From an uncultured Candidatus Saccharibacteria bacterium (GTDB lineage Bacteria > Patescibacteriota > Saccharimonadia > Saccharimonadales > Saccharimonadaceae): 37,733 nt of DNA. Positions 8,661 to 15,039 of the stretch are shown here, one piece after another (positions within the stretch are counted from its first letter, which is position 1; every line of letters begins with the position of its first letter). The translations under genes and the position numbers were made by a program. A model generated the notes under the pieces. That model saw only the letters and a program-made list of their open reading frames with translations. It was not told where the DNA came from and ran no database searches. Location of the stretch: the NCBI GenBank assembly GCA_947097085.1, contig CAMUQR010000002.1, positions 1 through 37,733 of the forward strand, read 5' to 3'.

Positions 8661-8743
8661 ATATCCAGGTAAGTTGGCCTCAAATAGCTACAAAAATCAG
8701 CTTGAAAAAATGGCCACTCAACAATATTTAACAAAGGAATTTT

Positions 8744-11305
8744 ATGGAATTAACAAAAACTTACGATCCAAGTCGGTTTGAGCCAGATATTTATATGATG
8801 TGGGAAAAGGCTGAGGCGTTTTTGCCGAGTGGGCAAGGGGAGCCGTATGCGATTATTATGCCACCACCGAATGCTAATGGTAATTTACACATTGGACATG
8901 CCTTAACAGTGGCTTTACAGGATATTTTGGTACGATATTACCGTATGAACGGTCGCGATGCGATTTATGTGCCGGGGGCGGATCATGCTGGGTTCGAAAC
9001 TTGGGTGGTGTATGAGCGTGAATTGAACAAACAGGGTAAATCGCGCTATGATTTCTCCCGTGATGATCTCTATCAAGGCGTGTGGAACTTTGTTCAAGAG
9101 CAACGAGGTAATATGGAACTACAACTACGGGCAATTGGTGCGAGTTGTAGTTGGCAAAATTTGGTGTTTACTCTTGATAAAAAGGTGATCGATGGTGTGT
9201 ATCGGACGTTCAAAAAGCTTTGGGATGAGGGTTTGGTTTATCGGGGGGAGCGCATTGTTAACTATTCGACGCAATACCAAACTTCTTACGCCGATATTGA
9301 GGTGGATTATAAGGAAGTTGAGGGCAAACTCTATAAAATTGCTTATCCACTCCTTAATCAAGAAGGGGAGTTGGTAATTGCCACGACCCGACCAGAGACA
9401 ATGTTCGGTGATGTAGCGGTGGCGGTCAATCCTAACGATGAGCGTTATCAAGATTTAATTGGTAAATCCGTGATTTTACCAATTGCTCATCGTGAAATCC
9501 CAATTATTGCCGATGATTATGTGGATATTAACTTCGGTACGGGTGCCTTAAAAATCACTCCGGCGCATGATGCGAATGACTTTGAAATTGGTCAGCGTCA
9601 CCAACTGGAAACGCGTCAGGTGATTGGTTTTGATGGCAAAATGACTAATGTGCCAGCCGATTTTGAGGGCTTAACACCAGATGAGGCTCGCAAAAAAGTG
9701 ATTGCAACTCTCAAGGTTAAAGGTCAATTGCTAGGTGAAGAATCAATTAAGCATGTTGTGGGATTTGATTATAAATCGGGCTTGCCGATTGAGCCACTAG
9801 TGAAAGATCAGTGGTTCTTAAAAATTCGTCCACTAGCCGAGCGAGCCAAACAAGCGCTTGAGAATGATGAAATTAAATTTTATCCAGCTAGTCGCAAGCG
9901 GGTGTTGATTCAGTATCTTGATAACTTGCGCGATTGGAACTTGTCGCGTCAGATTGCTTGGGGAATTCCGATTCCAGCTTTTGTCAACCAAAACGACCCG
10001 AGCGACTGGGTGTTTGATACTCGAGTTGATCAACCAACTCTACAGATTAATGGCAAAACCTACCTGCGTGAGGAAGACACCTTCGACACCTGGTTCTCGA
10101 GTGGTCAATGGCCGTTCTTAACCACTGACTATCTTGACGGGGGAGAGTTAGCTCGATTTTATCCAAATAGCGTCATGGAAACTGGTGTTGATCTACTTGA
10201 TCGCTGGGTGGCGCGCATGATTATGTTGGGACTATATATGACCGACCAAGTGCCGTTTAAGGAAGTCTATATGCATGGCATGGTGCTTGATGAACACTCT
10301 CAAAAAATGAGCAAATCAAAGGGTAATGTGGTTAATCCAATGGACGTGATCAATGAATTTGGTTCAGATGCTTTGCGTATTGGGGTGATTTCGAACCGTT
10401 CAGCTGGTCAAAATCAGGCTTTTTCGAAAGCGAAAGTTATCGCTGGTCGTAATTTCTGTAATAAACTCTGGAATATCGCGCGCTACATTCGTCAAACCCT
10501 ACCAGCTGATTTTAAACCTTTACCACAAAATAAAATTAAACCTTTGTCAAGTGCCGACCATTGGATTTTGCAACGCCTTGAGACTGAGCTTCAGAAGCTC
10601 CGCCAGTACATCGCTGATTATCGCTTGTCAGAGGCGGTGGACTTGGTTTATCAGATGGTTTGGCATGATTTAGCCGATTGGTACCTAGAAGCCTCCAAAA
10701 AGCAACCAAATCATCAACTTCTTGTCTATGTTCTTGAGGCTTATCTCAAGGTAGTGCATCCGTTTGCGCCGTTTGTGACTGAGACGATTTGGCAATCGCT
10801 AGATTGGCGGGAAGGTCTAATTATTGGCGAGCAGTATCCAGCGCCGGCTGAAATTGGTTTTGAAGCGGAACGGGCAGGGGAGTTTGCGGAAATTATGGCG
10901 ATTGTCGAAGAAGTGCGCTACCTCAATGCGGAACTGCCAGGCAATAAAAACTATGACCTGCTCTACACTGATGATCAATTAATCGCTACTAATGCCGAAA
11001 TTATCGCTCATCTGGGACAGATGAAACAAGTCACCCAAACTGATGAACCGCGTGGTATGCGTGTGGCGGTTTCTAGCCATAAATGCTGGCTAGATGTGGA
11101 TGCCGACACGCTTTATCAGCACCAGGCTAATCTGGAAATGCGCCTGCTGGAACAGCGTGGTTTGGCGGCGAAGTTAGCCGATCGGTTGGATAACCCGAAC
11201 TATATTCGTAAAGCCCCACCACATCTGATTGCCGAAACTCGTACTCAACTGGCTGACATCGAAAAAGTCATCAAGCGTCTGGAACGCGAATTGGCTGAAT
11301 TCTAA
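8744..11305 (+). CDS. valS: Valyl-tRNA synthetase
   Basis: This 853-residue class I synthetase charges tRNA-Val. HIGH is present as HIGHA (about 46-50) and KMSKS as KMSKSKGN (about 526). The CP1 editing domain contains TTRPETMFGDVAVAV, typical of ValRS rather than IleRS or LeuRS. The anticodon-binding domain and the C-terminal coiled-coil arm (about 785-853), specific to ValRS, are both there. The stretch after SRQIAWGIPIPAF lacks the zinc-knuckle cysteines found in many relatives. It has a ribosome-binding site AAAGGAA and its own promoter, and ends at a bidirectional terminator. Confidence 0.95.
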   Translation: MELTKTYDPSRFEPDIYMMWEKAEAFLPSGQGEPYAIIMPPPNANGNLHIGHALTVALQDILVRYYRMNGRDAIYVPGADHAGFETWVVYERELNKQGKSRYDFSRDDLYQGVWNFVQEQRGNMELQLRAIGASCSWQNLVFTLDKKVIDGVYRTFKKLWDEGLVYRGERIVNYSTQYQTSYADIEVDYKEVEGKLYKIAYPLLNQEGELVIATTRPETMFGDVAVAVNPNDERYQDLIGKSVILPIAHREIPIIADDYVDINFGTGALKITPAHDANDFEIGQRHQLETRQVIGFDGKMTNVPADFEGLTPDEARKKVIATLKVKGQLLGEESIKHVVGFDYKSGLPIEPLVKDQWFLKIRPLAERAKQALENDEIKFYPASRKRVLIQYLDNLRDWNLSRQIAWGIPIPAFVNQNDPSDWVFDTRVDQPTLQINGKTYLREEDTFDTWFSSGQWPFLTTDYLDGGELARFYPNSVMETGVDLLDRWVARMIMLGLYMTDQVPFKEVYMHGMVLDEHSQKMSKSKGNVVNPMDVINEFGSDALRIGVISNRSAGQNQAFSKAKVIAGRNFCNKLWNIARYIRQTLPADFKPLPQNKIKPLSSADHWILQRLETELQKLRQYIADYRLSEAVDLVYQMVWHDLADWYLEASKKQPNHQLLVYVLEAYLKVVHPFAPFVTETIWQSLDWREGLIIGEQYPAPAEIGFEAERAGEFAEIMAIVEEVRYLNAELPGNKNYDLLYTDDQLIATNAEIIAHLGQMKQVTQTDEPRGMRVAVSSHKCWLDVDADTLYQHQANLEMRLLEQRGLAAKLADRLDNPNYIRKAPPHLIAETRTQLADIEKVIKRLERELAEF

Positions 11306-11319
11306 TCATCAACAAGAAA

Positions 11320-11347
11320 TAACCCCGAGGCTAATGACTCGGGGTTA
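11320..11347. terminator. Bidirectional terminator of valS and small membrane protein A
   Basis: A 10-bp perfect stem (11320-11329 with 11338-11347) with an 8-base loop stands between convergent genes. Its core CCCCGAG/CTCGGGG recurs in the terminators of the two neighbouring cassettes. Confidence 0.75.
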
Positions 11348-11358
11348 TACAAAGAACT

Positions 11359-11550
11359 TTAGTGTGTCAAAAATGACACTACCATTGCAATACTGCAAAC
11401 AGTTATGCCAACTCTTTTTAATTTTGAGAGCTTTTCAGCTGTTGATTTTGGTATTATACCTGCTTGAGCCTGTATTGCGAATTGAATTCTGAACGCGATT
11501 AGTAGTGTAAAAAGGCTACCAAACGCGATTCCAACAAAAAAAATATGCAT
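11359..11550 (-). CDS. Small two-helix membrane protein, cassette A
   Basis: This 63-residue protein of unknown function is almost entirely two membrane helices (about 2-22 and 46-61) joined by a short basic segment containing KSTAEKLSKLKR. The start is set by a near-perfect AAAGGAGGGAT Shine-Dalgarno seven bases before the ATG at 11548-11550; the longer frame upstream would overlap the promoter. It is the last of three cassettes with the same layout (promoter, Shine-Dalgarno, helix-linker-helix protein, terminator). A holin-like, toxin-like or accessory membrane role is possible. I do not recognise a family. Confidence 0.65.
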   Translation of the reverse strand: MHIFFVGIAFGSLFTLLIAFRIQFAIQAQAGIIPKSTAEKLSKLKRVGITVCSIAMVVSFLTH

Positions 11551-11576
11551 TCCTATCCCTCCTTTCAGAAAGCTGT

Positions 11577-11605
11577 ATTTTAGCACTATAATTCTAAAAA
11601 AGCAA
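11577..11605 (-). promoter_or_regulatory. Promoter of cassette A: TTGCTT-N17-TAAAAT
   Basis: The -35 is at 11600-11605 and the -10, with TGC extension, at 11577-11582. The -35 region TTGCTTTTT is shared with cassettes B and C. Confidence 0.7.
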
Positions 11606-11633
11606 GCATAAACCTAATCGAATGTCGTCAAAA

Positions 11634-11659
11634 TGCCCCGAGCGAATCAGCTCAGGGCA
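11634..11659 (-). terminator. Terminator of cassette B
   Basis: The stem TGCCC-C-GAGC / GCTC-A-GGGCA has one mismatch and a loop GAATCA, and is followed on the minus strand by ATTTT. Confidence 0.7.
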
Positions 11660-11666
11660 GAAAAGC

Positions 11667-11915
11667 TTAGGATTTAGCTATTAGTGCCATGGCAATAACT
11701 AGTGTATAGCAAGTTATTGCAATGCTAATGTATACCTTATGACATTGATGGACTTGTTTGAAATGCCTCAGTAATCGGTCGGATTGCTCAGCTGTGATGT
11801 TTTCATCACGCATCTTCGCACTTATCCGTTTCATTTCTTGAAAAGTACGAATTGCTCGACCCAGGCATATGCCTGCGATCAACATTGCAATCACCATATT
11901 TAAAAATAGCAACAT
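11667..11915 (-). CDS. Small two-helix membrane protein, cassette B
   Basis: This 82-residue protein of unknown function has an N-terminal membrane helix (about 2-20), a charged amphipathic middle (RTFQEMKRISAKMRDE then SDRLLRHFKQ, about 22-56) and a C-terminal helix (about 60-79). An AAAGGAGGGGAT ribosome-binding site precedes the ATG. It has its own promoter and terminator, so it should be monocistronic. Sequence similarity to cassettes A and C is weak, but the layout and control signals are the same, suggesting an old tandem duplication or recruitment to a common expression unit. Confidence 0.7.
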   Translation of the reverse strand: MLLFLNMVIAMLIAGICLGRAIRTFQEMKRISAKMRDENITAEQSDRLLRHFKQVHQCHKVYISIAITCYTLVIAMALIAKS

Positions 11916-11939
11916 CTATTATCCCCTCCTTTCTCATAT

Positions 11940-11967
11940 ATCATAACATATTAAGTCTAAAAAGCAA
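11940..11967 (-). promoter_or_regulatory. Promoter of cassette B: TTGCTT-N16-TATGAT
   Basis: The -35 is at 11962-11967 and the -10, with TGT extension, at 11940-11945. The TTGCTTTTTAGA stretch closely matches that of cassette A. Confidence 0.65.
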
Positions 11968-11993
11968 TAGTAATCAATGGCTGTTATAAAAAT

Positions 11994-12015
11994 ACCCCGA
12001 GCGAAGGCTCGAGGT
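11994..12015 (-). terminator. Terminator of cassette C
   Basis: A CCTCGAGC-CTTC-GCTCGGGG hairpin (one mismatch) with TATTTTT following on the minus strand. Confidence 0.7.
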
Positions 12016-12032
12016 TGCTTGAGATTGGTGGA

Positions 12033-12308
12033 TTAGTCACCGATCATCAAGACAATAGTCATTAGGGCTACGGCGCCGATGATTTTCATCAGTGTGATAC
12101 AGCCATCGGCAATAATTATCACAATCTCCCTCATATTAACGCATTGTGCTTTAGCGCGTCTGGTTGCTTGAGATGCGTGGCTCAGTTGCAGATTCAGTAT
12201 TTGAATACGTTTAGTAAAACATACCACTAGCCAACGCATAATAGCATAAATGATCATGAGAACCGCAATTAGACTGCCCGAACGCATCAATATCTTTATC
12301 AAAGGCAT
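12033..12308 (-). CDS. Small two-helix membrane protein, cassette C
   Basis: This 91-residue protein of unknown function has a membrane helix at about 10-31, a basic linker (KRIQILNLQLSHASQATRRA) and a C-terminal helix at about 60-88. The start at 12306-12308 follows AAAGGAGGGGAT; a longer in-frame reading to 12422 would run through the promoter and into rlmH and is rejected. It is the first of three consecutive minus-strand cassettes. Its promoter overlaps the last codon region of rlmH. Confidence 0.7.
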   Translation of the reverse strand: MPLIKILMRSGSLIAVLMIIYAIMRWLVVCFTKRIQILNLQLSHASQATRRAKAQCVNMREIVIIIADGCITLMKIIGAVALMTIVLMIGD

Positions 12309-12333
12309 GGCTATCCCCTCCTTTCGATCATGG

Positions 12334-12362
12334 ATTATGTCACATTTCTTTTCAAAAAGCAA
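12334..12362 (-). promoter_or_regulatory. Promoter of cassette C: TTGCTT-N17-CATAAT
   Basis: The -35 is at 12357-12362 and the -10 at 12334-12339. It abuts the rlmH stop codon. Confidence 0.6.
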
Positions 12363-12363
12363 G

Positions 12364-12813
12364 CTACTGATGGTGGTAAGGGTGGTGATTGATAATGCAC
12401 TGGGCACGGTAGAGTTGCTCAATGAGTATTAACCGCACAATTTGATGCGGAAAAACCAGCTTCGATAAGCTCCAAATTAGATTAGCACGTTGTTTAACGG
12501 CTTGATTAACCCCGTAAGCCCCGCCGATAATGCAGACAATCGCTTGTCCACGCTGGGCTTCGAGCCGAGTGGCTAATTCGGGTGAGGACAGTATTTGACC
12601 GGTTTCATCCAGCAAAATAACGTAATCGTCGGGTCTAATCTTAGCTAAAATTTGCTCGGATTCGGCATTTTTAGCCATTTCTGGGCTGGTGTGAGGTGAA
12701 TGTTGAATCAATAGCCATTCTGGGCGCCAAACAGCCTGTAAACGGCGAGAATAGTCGTCTAACGGTTCAGCGAGCCAACGAGGTGGTTTTTTACCAACAG
12801 AGATGATTTTCAT
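12364..12813 (-). CDS. rlmH: 23S rRNA (pseudouridine-1915-N3) methyltransferase
   Basis: This 149-residue SPOUT methyltransferase acts on helix 69 of 23S rRNA in assembled ribosomes. The family landmarks are clear: IIGGAYG (SAM-binding knot, about 100-106) and the C-terminal LSKLVFPHQIVRLILIEQLY followed by PYHH. The length fits a full protein. It lies six bases downstream of the HIT gene with no ribosome-binding site of its own, so translation is probably coupled. Confidence 0.93.
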   Translation of the reverse strand: MKIISVGKKPPRWLAEPLDDYSRRLQAVWRPEWLLIQHSPHTSPEMAKNAESEQILAKIRPDDYVILLDETGQILSSPELATRLEAQRGQAIVCIIGGAYGVNQAVKQRANLIWSLSKLVFPHQIVRLILIEQLYRAQCIINHHPYHHQ

Positions 12814-12819
12814 AAGGAT

Positions 12820-13212
12820 TTATAGCTCAGCAATGAATAATTTTTGTGCTAAATCAGCTAATTCGGCTTGATCAGCTGGTTGTTTATCGGGATTGGTAAA
12901 CTCCGCCACAGTGTTAAACGGAATCAGGTGAACGTGAGCATGAGGCACGTCAACGCCAACAATTTGTGAACCAACATATTGATAGGGGAGTTGTGAACGG
13001 AGATGACGCGCTAGTTTCTGGACAATGGTCATCAGATAGGCATAATCATCGGCCGGCAGATCCCAGATAAATTCAACGGCCTGCTTAGGGATGACTAGAG
13101 TATGGCCAGTATTAGTCGGAAAAATATCCAAAAACGCCAGCACGCGGTCGTCTTCGTATATTTTGTGAGCCGGAATCTCACCATCGATGATTTTTTGAAA
13201 AATTGTACTCAT
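12820..13212 (-). CDS. HIT-family nucleotide hydrolase
   Basis: This 130-residue histidine-triad protein has the catalytic HAHVHLIP motif (about 96-103) and the N-terminal IIDGEIPAHKIYED and FPTNTGHTLVIPK segments of the HinT/Fhit branch. Such enzymes hydrolyse nucleoside phosphoramidates or dinucleoside polyphosphates; the actual substrate is unknown. A ribosome-binding site GGGAG precedes the ATG. An extended -10 (TGC-TACAAT, 13238-13246) lies about 25 bases upstream. It is the first gene of a unit with rlmH. Confidence 0.93.
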   Translation of the reverse strand: MSTIFQKIIDGEIPAHKIYEDDRVLAFLDIFPTNTGHTLVIPKQAVEFIWDLPADDYAYLMTIVQKLARHLRSQLPYQYVGSQIVGVDVPHAHVHLIPFNTVAEFTNPDKQPADQAELADLAQKLFIAEL

Positions 13213-13237
13213 AGATTACTCCCATTTAGTTGAGGAT

Positions 13238-13246
13238 ATTGTAGCA
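13238..13246 (-). promoter_or_regulatory. Extended -10 (TGC-TACAAT) of the HIT-rlmH unit
   Basis: It sits between the HIT start and the terminator of the tRNA gene, predicting a leader of about 20 bases. Confidence 0.6.
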
Positions 13247-13254
13247 CAGAAAAA

Positions 13255-13280
13255 CCCGACCAGTCTAATGCTTGGTCGGG
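13255..13280 (-). terminator. Terminator of tRNA-Ser
   Basis: An 8-bp stem CCCGACCA/TGGTCGGG lies nine bases past the tRNA 3' end and is followed on the minus strand by TTTTT. Confidence 0.8.
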
Positions 13281-13289
13281 CGCTTCTCG

Positions 13290-13379
<90 letters not shown>

Positions 13380-13390
13380 GAACACCGACT

Positions 13391-13399
13391 ATTATACCA
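13391..13399 (-). promoter_or_regulatory. Extended -10 (TGG-TATAAT) of tRNA-Ser
   Basis: It lies 11 bases upstream of the tRNA 5' end and overlaps the stop codon of the upstream unknown gene. Confidence 0.7.
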
Positions 13400-14486
13400 C
13401 AAAAATCTTGGCAAAATTATTGGTCATAAACTGCTGGAAGCTGATATTATCTTTTTGGACATCGTAATTTTGCAATAAGCGAATCAGGCGATTAGCCAGT
13501 TCATCGCGATAAAAAGTATCATAATATTCACGCAGGCGCGCTTTAAAATCAACCAAGGTGTGAATCTGGAGGTATTCGCAACGTAGGCGCAAATGGCTAT
13601 TGCCTTCGAGTGAGTGCAAGAAATTCTTGTCGGTAATCTTATTAACGCGAGCTTGAAAAGCCGGGAAATCCTCAAGCGGTTTATGTGTCCGCAGATTGTT
13701 ATAATAGAGCGTAATAATCTCCGATAACAGCAGATCAAAACTGTTCGGACCGTATAATTGACGCATTTTACCACTGGACATATCGTGAATTTGTTGTTTT
13801 TGGGCAGGCGAGAGCTGAGAAACAAGTGGTTTGAGAATCGGTTGTAAAATCGTCCGCAAAATCTGATAAATCTGAGTTTTGACCTGCGAATTATGGGTCA
13901 AAAAGACAATTTGCCGAGCTGATAGATTGATGCTATGCCCAATATATTCCGAAAACAACGGATCGCTCGGGGTAAAAATAAACTCGCTTTGGCTGATATT
14001 TGGGTTAAAAAACTGATAAACCTGCGTCAGTTCTTCTTTGAGCTGATCCATGGTCTCGAGGCGTTCGTGAGTGTCTTTAGTTTGAAAAGTAGTAAATAGC
14101 TGGCGCAAAGGCGATGAATCAACTGTGGTTTTAAAACTGGCGAGAGTTTTGAGCAGGGCGTATTGATGTTGCATCAGAGTTGGTATTGGAATACCGGTAG
14201 TGCGATTTAAATCTTTGATAATAAAATCATTGCGTTCGTGATGATTGTAAGTCAGCGCTAATTGATATAGCACTTCTTCCGAGATGTTTTGTTGCGAAAA
14301 CTCCTGAATGGTTGAGGTATATTCGGGGCGCAACACAATGAAGCGAAAATAATCCAGCACCATCCGTGACAAATGACTATCGACATTGCCCCAACGGGGA
14401 TTGAGCGATTTAAACAAAATTGACAATAAGAGCGTGCCGGGCTCTTCTTTGAGGCGAATTGATGGTAAGATGGGATTTTGATTCAT
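13392..14486 (-). CDS. Uncharacterised helical cytosolic protein
   Basis: This 364-residue protein is one I do not recognise. It has no membrane helix or signal peptide, is rich in predicted helix, and shows no catalytic motif I can name. The start at 14484-14486 is chosen because a consensus promoter (TTGCCT-N17-TATAAT) ends seven bases upstream; a longer frame beginning at 14522 would overlap that promoter. It lies between tRNA-Ser and rpsT with its own promoter, so context gives no function. Good length and clean reading frame make it a real gene. Confidence 0.75.
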   Translation of the reverse strand: MNQNPILPSIRLKEEPGTLLLSILFKSLNPRWGNVDSHLSRMVLDYFRFIVLRPEYTSTIQEFSQQNISEEVLYQLALTYNHHERNDFIIKDLNRTTGIPIPTLMQHQYALLKTLASFKTTVDSSPLRQLFTTFQTKDTHERLETMDQLKEELTQVYQFFNPNISQSEFIFTPSDPLFSEYIGHSINLSARQIVFLTHNSQVKTQIYQILRTILQPILKPLVSQLSPAQKQQIHDMSSGKMRQLYGPNSFDLLLSEIITLYYNNLRTHKPLEDFPAFQARVNKITDKNFLHSLEGNSHLRLRCEYLQIHTLVDFKARLREYYDTFYRDELANRLIRLLQNYDVQKDNISFQQFMTNNFAKIFVV

Positions 14487-14493
14487 TGTTTCT

Positions 14494-14522
14494 ATTATAG
14501 TAAACATAACCATTTTAGGCAA
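14494..14522 (-). promoter_or_regulatory. Promoter TTGCCT-N17-TATAAT, leaderless geometry
   Basis: The -10 (14494-14499) ends seven bases before the ATG at 14486. Confidence 0.7.
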
Positions 14523-14525
14523 ATT

Positions 14526-14554
14526 AAAATCCCGACCAGGTTGATCGGGATTTT
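14526..14554 (-). terminator. Terminator of rpsT
   Basis: A 10-bp stem AAAATCCCGA/TCGGGATTTT (14526-14535 with 14545-14554) lies after rpsT. Confidence 0.8.
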
Positions 14555-14575
14555 TAAAAGTAAAAGATAGAGCAA

Positions 14576-14830
14576 TTATTTAATTTTAACGTCGGCTGCT
14601 TTGGCAGCTTTTGATAAATTAGCCTTGCGACGGCTAGCGGTATTTTTCTTAATTAAGCCTTTTTTGACAGCTTTGTCGAGTTCGCTTTGAGCAGCGGACA
14701 GGGTAGCTTGGCTTGGGCTGGCGACAAACGCTTTGACGGCTGATTTGATAGCAGTTTTAATTTGGCGATTGTTAGCAGTTCGCTTTTCAGCTTGGCGCGC
14801 GCGTTTGACGGCGGATTTAATAATTGGCAT
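14576..14830 (-). CDS. rpsT: 30S ribosomal protein S20
   Basis: This 84-residue, highly basic protein has the S20 N-terminal motif MPIIKSAVKRARQAEKR and the KKGLIKKNTASRRKANLSKA C-terminal block. It binds 16S rRNA in the lower body of the 30S subunit. It is monocistronic, with a good promoter about 50 bases upstream, ribosome-binding site AAAGGAG, and a terminator. Confidence 0.96.
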   Translation of the reverse strand: MPIIKSAVKRARQAEKRTANNRQIKTAIKSAVKAFVASPSQATLSAAQSELDKAVKKGLIKKNTASRRKANLSKAAKAADVKIK

Positions 14831-14880
14831 TAGTCTCCTTTTTTTAGTTCTTAAAATTAAATAATTATTGACTTCTGACG

Positions 14881-14909
14881 ATTATACTAAAAAAACTCAC
14901 TTTTGTAAA
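14881..14909 (-). promoter_or_regulatory. rpsT promoter TTTACA-N17-TATAAT
   Basis: The -35 is at 14904-14909 and the -10 at 14881-14886, divergent from the promoter at 14956. Confidence 0.8.
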
Positions 14910-14955
14910 GAGTTGCCCAAAAAAGCTTCTCCAGAGGTTTTTAACCATAAGCCTA

Positions 14956-14984
14956 TTGACAAAATCACTTAAATTTGATATAAT
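14956..14984 (+). promoter_or_regulatory. Consensus promoter TTGACA-N17-TATAAT
   Basis: Both hexamers are perfect and the -10 is extended (TGA). It drives the gene at 15040 and probably truB, with a leader of about 50 bases. It is the best promoter in the window. Confidence 0.85.
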
Positions 14985-15039
14985 GAAAACATATTTATAT
15001 AATAAAAACCAACATCAACTAACTTAAAAAAGGCAAAAC

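Noticed and set aside
8667..8743. T-box riboswitch in the valS leader
   Set aside because: The leader is too short and lacks the T-box sequence and a specifier-loop/antiterminator layout.
12309..12422. N-terminal extension of cassette C protein
   Set aside because: It would overlap rlmH and include the cassette promoter; a perfect Shine-Dalgarno fixes the start at 12308.
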